This document shows, piece after piece, positions 60,651 to 64,000 of a stretch of DNA of 64,000 nucleotides. The stretch is from Alkalicoccobacillus gibsonii (GTDB lineage: Bacteria; Bacillota; Bacilli; Bacillales; Bacillaceae_D): positions 310,001 through 374,000 of the forward strand of contig NZ_JAEUZA010000002.1 in assembly GCF_016798245.1 (NCBI RefSeq), in the 5' to 3' direction. The notes below the pieces were generated by a model. That model did not search any database. It had not been told where the DNA came from and saw only the letters and a program-made list of their open reading frames with translations. Within the stretch, counting starts at the first letter, position 1. Every line of letters starts with the position of its first letter. A program made the translations under genes and the position numbers.

Positions 60651-61517
60651 ATGATAGGTGACAAACTAGAAACCATCCTTGATTATCAAAAGTTAATTGA
60701 TCAATCAATTAGACGTCTTGGAGGGTATTGGCGCACTCTTTCTGGACTGGCGCGCGTAACAGAAGAAGTGGGGGAGCTTGCTGAGCTATTGCTCACAAAA
60801 GAAATGGATCCGGACAAGATTGGTGGCGAGCTAGCAGATGTGTTTATTATTTCGACGTGTCTCGCTAACCAATTTGCAACAGATTTAACGATGGAGTACG
60901 AGAAAATCGGTTTACCCACTAACGTGATTGAAATGGAATGCTCGAATGAAAATGTTTCGGCATCTGACTTGCTACTGGCTTTAATGAAACGAGCAGGAAC
61001 GATCGCACGTATCATCAATCATTATGACGGTGATAAACCAATGAAACAAACAGAAGAAAAGCTCTCGCTCGGCGGACAAGTTGCCCATCTGCATCAAGAG
61101 CTGTTCAGTTTCGCATCAGCTCTTGAATCTACCGTATTTGATCACGTGGCTAAAACAGTCAGAAAAAATGTAAAACGTGATCAACATCGGTTTGCGATTA
61201 CATACGATCCGATTACTGAGCCGGGTGCAACGGAAGCACTTGAGCTATCTACACTATTTCAACAGGGTTCGCGTTTTTGGTCAGCTCGCCCATGGGATGC
61301 GTCTCAAACGACAGAGCAAAACCTCTCTGTTACTCAGCTGACGGTGGACCGTTTTAAAAAGTGTGCACATGCGGAAGGCTTAGATGGACTTGTTCTAACG
61401 ATACCTCTTCTCCTACAAGATGCACACACGCAGTTCCAGCTCGATCCAACTCGTTTTTCCGTGATAGATGAACAAGGAACAGACCAATATGGCATCTATA
61501 AAATCATACCAATTTAA
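60651..61517 (+). CDS. MazG-like protein with additional C-terminal domain
   Basis: A 288-residue protein. Residues 15-70 carry a MazG-type helical NTP pyrophosphatase motif (TEEVGELAELL near residue 36, with a following GELADVFI near 60). A second, degenerate helical repeat lies at 105-170 (LGGQVAHLHQELFSFA). Residues 185-288 form a further domain with no match I recognise. MazG proteins hydrolyse NTPs or related nucleotides; the C-terminal part may specify the substrate. GGAGGTCGACAT precedes the ATG. Single gene with its own terminator. Confidence 0.7.
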   Translation: MIGDKLETILDYQKLIDQSIRRLGGYWRTLSGLARVTEEVGELAELLLTKEMDPDKIGGELADVFIISTCLANQFATDLTMEYEKIGLPTNVIEMECSNENVSASDLLLALMKRAGTIARIINHYDGDKPMKQTEEKLSLGGQVAHLHQELFSFASALESTVFDHVAKTVRKNVKRDQHRFAITYDPITEPGATEALELSTLFQQGSRFWSARPWDASQTTEQNLSVTQLTVDRFKKCAHAEGLDGLVLTIPLLLQDAHTQFQLDPTRFSVIDEQGTDQYGIYKIIPI

Positions 61518-61521
61518 TCTA

Positions 61522-61559
61522 AAAAGGCTCGCCGACTAAAGCGAGTCTGTTTTCTTTAT
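61522..61559 (+). terminator. Terminator of the MazG-like gene
   Basis: AGGCTCGC (61526-61533) pairs with GCGAGTCT (61542-61549), followed by GTTTTCTTTATT. It faces the convergent chemoreceptor gene. Confidence 0.7.
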
Positions 61560-62465
61560 TCAAATAATATCTCGTAATGTCTTTGTTTCAGCTTTAAGTT
61601 CTCTTGCGTCTTTTGAAAAGGTCTCAAAATCAGTAATGGTCACATGAACTTGTTTTTGATTCTCGAGGCTATATTCCTTCGCTTGATGCGTTCCTTCTGA
61701 TATTGTGTGAACTTCATTGGTCATTGATTGAATGCTGTCACGAATCTCAATGACTGATTCCTCAATTCGTTTTGATAACGTGCGAACCTCTTTTGCTACA
61801 ACGTCAAACCCTCTGCCGTATTGACCTGCTCTTGCAGCTTCAATCGCAGCATTTAGAGCTAACAGATTGGTTTGTGAGGCAAAGCCTTGGATGGTCTTAA
61901 TAATGCCTTGAATCGCAATTGCTTTATCTTGAAGCCCGACTAGGGTCTCCGTGTTTTGGGTAGATAATGAGGCAACGTGATCAATGCTCGTAATCAAATG
62001 TTGACTACGGTTAATTCCTAGTTCAGCTCGCTGATCCAATCTCTCAGACATTTTTTGAAGATTCGAAGCAAAAGATGTAACGGTTTCCTGTCTTTGTGTG
62101 ATGTTGGTAGCAACCTTTGACACACCAACCACAGCCCCACGTTCATCTTTTATTGGCATATAAGTAGCCTCTAACCAAACCTTGCTACCGGTTGCACTCA
62201 TTCTCATAATTTTATCCTGAAAGCTGACTCCAGATAGTAAGCTCCGCCAAAATTGTTCATAGCGCAAGTCGTTTCGAAACTCAGGAAAGCATAAGTTCTG
62301 ATGCTGCATTCCTAGCATTTGATCGACTGTATAGCCCATCGTTTGAGCGAAAAGTGGATTCACGTAGGTCACTCGACGATTCAAATCAAAACGTATCATC
62401 GCCAGGTTCTGCTCTAGAGCCTCCATTACAAGCTGTTCATTTACTTCATTTGTTTGATGATTCAA
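61560..62465 (-). CDS. Soluble PAS-domain methyl-accepting chemotaxis protein
   Basis: A cytoplasmic chemoreceptor of 301 residues without membrane helices. An N-terminal PAS domain (residues 10-125, with [18 protein letters not shown] near 32) senses a small molecule or redox state, and the C-terminal signalling domain carries the hairpin signature [16 protein letters not shown] near 205 that contacts CheA/CheW. The frame opens at 62597 from a GTG without ribosome site; the TTG at 62465 follows GCGGAGG by 7 bases and is chosen. The discarded extension encodes a CxxC pair. Divergent from an SDR gene. Confidence 0.78.
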   Translation of the reverse strand: MNHQTNEVNEQLVMEALEQNLAMIRFDLNRRVTYVNPLFAQTMGYTVDQMLGMQHQNLCFPEFRNDLRYEQFWRSLLSGVSFQDKIMRMSATGSKVWLEATYMPIKDERGAVVGVSKVATNITQRQETVTSFASNLQKMSERLDQRAELGINRSQHLITSIDHVASLSTQNTETLVGLQDKAIAIQGIIKTIQGFASQTNLLALNAAIEAARAGQYGRGFDVVAKEVRTLSKRIEESVIEIRDSIQSMTNEVHTISEGTHQAKEYSLENQKQVHVTITDFETFSKDARELKAETKTLRDII

Positions 62466-62617
62466 AAGGGTATCCTCCGCGTCTAATAAGTCATAGTACG
62501 TTGTACCCGGAAATGAAGAAGGACAAACGTCGCACCTCTTTGTAGTGGAATGATTGCCTATTTGAACAAACTTCTTCACAATAGAGGATGAGAGCACATT
62601 TAATTGGAGGGATCGTT

Positions 62618-63403
62618 ATGGAATTGGGTCTTAAAGGGAAAGTGGCTTTAGTTGTTGCATCGAGTCAAGGACTAGGAAAAGCTGTGGCTACACAGTTTGT
62701 CAAAGAGGGCGTACACGTCATGCTGACTAGTCGAGATGGAGACAAACTTGCAAGGGTAAAGGAAGAACTGAAGGACTTAGATCAGGGCAGAGTCGAATAC
62801 TGCGTATGTGACATCACCAATTCAAATGAAATCAAGCAATTAGTGAAGCAAACACGACAGGAATTTGGCGCCATTGATATTCTTGTAAATAATGCTGGTG
62901 GACCTCCAGGTGGAGGGTTTGAGGATTTTTCGGATGAAGAGTGGGAGCAAGCCTTTCAATTAAACTTGTTAAGCTACATTCGACTAATCCGCGAAGTCCT
63001 TCCTGATCTAAAGGAAAATGGAGGTCGAATCTTAAATATTGCCTCCTCGTCCATTAAACAACCGATACCTGGTTTAATTCTCTCCAATACATTTAGAATG
63101 GGAATCCAAGGATTAGCTAAAAGTCTTGCAGAAGAGCTAGCCCCGTATGGTATTTTAGTGCATACAGTGGCTCCAGGACGAATTGCTACAGATCGAGTCG
63201 ATCATTTAGATCAATTAAAAGCAGACAAGCAAGGAATTGATAAGTCAGAAGTTCGTGAACAGGCACGTAAAAACATTCCACTTGGGCGTTATGGTCAACC
63301 TGAAGAATTTGCAAACGTCGTTGCGTTTCTAGCCTCAGATGCTTCAAGTTACATGACAGGGAGCTCCATCTTAGTTGACGGTGGGATGATACGGGCAATT
63401 TAA
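62618..63403 (+). CDS. Short-chain dehydrogenase-like protein with non-canonical active site
   Basis: A 261-residue Rossmann protein with ASSQGLGKAVA near residue 14, NNAGGPPGG near 90 and SSSIKQP near 141. The segment that normally holds YxxxK reads SNTFR near 155, so both catalytic Tyr and Lys are replaced, as in a recognised subgroup of SDRs resembling 3-oxoacyl-ACP reductase. The true reaction is unknown and the enzyme may use another mechanism. GGAGGGATCG precedes the ATG at 62618; the frame opens 10 codons upstream. A terminator follows. Confidence 0.82.
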   Translation: MELGLKGKVALVVASSQGLGKAVATQFVKEGVHVMLTSRDGDKLARVKEELKDLDQGRVEYCVCDITNSNEIKQLVKQTRQEFGAIDILVNNAGGPPGGGFEDFSDEEWEQAFQLNLLSYIRLIREVLPDLKENGGRILNIASSSIKQPIPGLILSNTFRMGIQGLAKSLAEELAPYGILVHTVAPGRIATDRVDHLDQLKADKQGIDKSEVREQARKNIPLGRYGQPEEFANVVAFLASDASSYMTGSSILVDGGMIRAI

Positions 63404-63414
63404 ATGAAAAATAG

Positions 63415-63446
63415 GACTGGTGATTCGTTGGAGTCATCAGTCTTTT
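63415..63446 (+). terminator. Terminator of the SDR gene
   Basis: GACTGGTGATTC (63415-63426) pairs with GAGTCATCAGTC (63431-63442) through two G-U pairs, followed by TTTTG. It lies 12 bases after the SDR stop. Confidence 0.7.
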
Positions 63447-63565
63447 GTAATTTATGACGTACTTTTATGTGTTCTTTTTTAAGATTTTCTTCTTTTACTG
63501 ATAAAAATTGGTTCTCTGTGATACATTTGATAGAATACATTCTGTTTGCCTGGGGGCTGAATTCA

Positions 63566-64000
63566 TTGAAGAAAAAAATAGCTGTTGGATCTACAGTTTT
63601 CATTACTCTGATATGTGCAGTTGTAATATATCTTGGTTTAACGCAAAACAGTTTACTTTCAAAGGAAACGCCTGAGAGTGAATCAACTCGTGAACTCGGA
63701 ACAGCAACAGAAGAATCGAATGGAATCATTGAATACGAACCATCAACGGAACGAATTGCCTTTCAAGAAGGGGAAGAGGAACGAGTCCGCGAAATCTTAA
63801 AGGAACAACATGAGAACCTCAATACGTTAGCTGGATGGGGTGCGGTAGAACGATTAGACCATACAAGTCTAGCTGAACAGGACAAATGGCGCGGACTAAA
63901 GGCAGATGTGGAGTGGTTAAGTCAACATGGATTAGCTCCCTCAGAAGCCATTAATGATATGAAGAATGCTAAAGTTTTAATAGAAGTTTCGGAAGAGCAT
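63566..64000 (+). CDS. Membrane-anchored protein of unknown function, 5' part
   Basis: From a TTG at 63566 the frame stays open for 145 codons to the window edge. The product begins with a basic start and one membrane helix (VGSTVFITLICAVVIYLGL), then an acidic, Glu/Ser/Thr-rich linker and a charged helical domain (RVREILKEQHENLNTLAGWG near residue 83, shown in part). It is probably anchored with its bulk outside. I do not recognise the family. The ribosome site GGGGGCTG is weak, so the start is uncertain. The gene is cut by the window end. Confidence 0.6.
   Translation, partial: MKKKIAVGSTVFITLICAVVIYLGLTQNSLLSKETPESESTRELGTATEESNGIIEYEPSTERIAFQEGEEERVREILKEQHENLNTLAGWGAVERLDHTSLAEQDKWRGLKADVEWLSQHGLAPSEAINDMKNAKVLIEVSEEH

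Overview
The window reads as chromosomal DNA of a low-GC Gram-positive bacterium of the family Bacillaceae, most likely an alkaliphilic relative of Alkalihalobacillus, Shouchella or Alkalicoccobacillus. This is inferred from strong AGGAGG ribosome sites, frequent TTG and GTG starts, CcpA, Fur, TnrA and MntR-like sites, lipobox lipoproteins, and recognisable relatives of LutABC, YisL, YdhK and AcoABCL. No rRNA, tRNA, phage, transposase or CRISPR array was seen. Both ends cut genes: a rhamnulose-phosphate aldolase/dehydrogenase on the left and a membrane-anchored protein on the right.

Layout. 1-6.6 kb: end of a rhamnose-type gene, a quinone oxidoreductase with a divergent Rrf2 regulator, and LutR beside lutABC (L-lactate oxidation). 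7-12.7 kb: an ugp-like ABC transporter (binding protein, ATPase, two permeases), a glycerophosphodiester phosphodiesterase and an AraC regulator. 13-15.6 kb: an MFS exporter, manganese catalase and a small DUF2642-like protein. 15.7-21.1 kb: a tight five-gene operon with three Gfo/Idh/MocA oxidoreductases, a DUF993 aldolase-like protein and a TIM-barrel isomerase, probably an uncharacterised sugar pathway. 21.3-24.5 kb: a Fur-type siderophore uptake pair. 24.8-30.4 kb: YisL, then a SorC regulator, GutM, a glucitol-type PTS, an SAF-domain oxidoreductase and a zinc-ribbon protein. 30.5-35.3 kb: a complete acetoin/2-oxoacid dehydrogenase complex whose promoter carries the same half-site as the PTS promoter. 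35.8-39.8 kb: assimilatory nitrite reductase with its siroheme methyltransferase behind a TnrA-like box. 40-43 kb: a DUF1541 lipoprotein, an amino-acid racemase and a MocR regulator. 43-48.3 kb: an RpiR regulator and a dedicated ECF transporter with a PHP phosphoesterase. 48.3-53.5 kb: an AraC regulator, an RspB-like zinc dehydrogenase and a TRAP transporter. 53.6-64 kb: single genes including an orphan manganese-type binding protein, a fusion of a PTS EIIC-like membrane domain with an unrelated soluble domain, DsbA/FrnE, a MazG-like protein, a soluble chemoreceptor and a non-canonical SDR.

The non-coding layer is unusually informative. Four copies (A-D) of a structured intergenic element occur near 1.1, 12.8, 24.5 and 39.8 kb. 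Each has a 14-15 bp hairpin with a 7-nt loop and compensatory base changes, followed by a second long-range stem; three of the four lie between convergent genes. Three intergenic regions (6.7, 35.3 and 60.4 kb) carry tandem arrays with a 41-bp super-period, built from alternating 20- and 21-bp half units. Operators can be read for Rrf2, LutR, SorC, Fur, MntR, TnrA and CcpA.

The best candidates for undescribed biology are the structured repeat family, the 20/21-bp arrays, the triple-oxidoreductase operon, the SorC-linked PTS plus dehydrogenase-complex regulon, the RpiR-ECF-PHP locus and the EIIC-like fusion protein.
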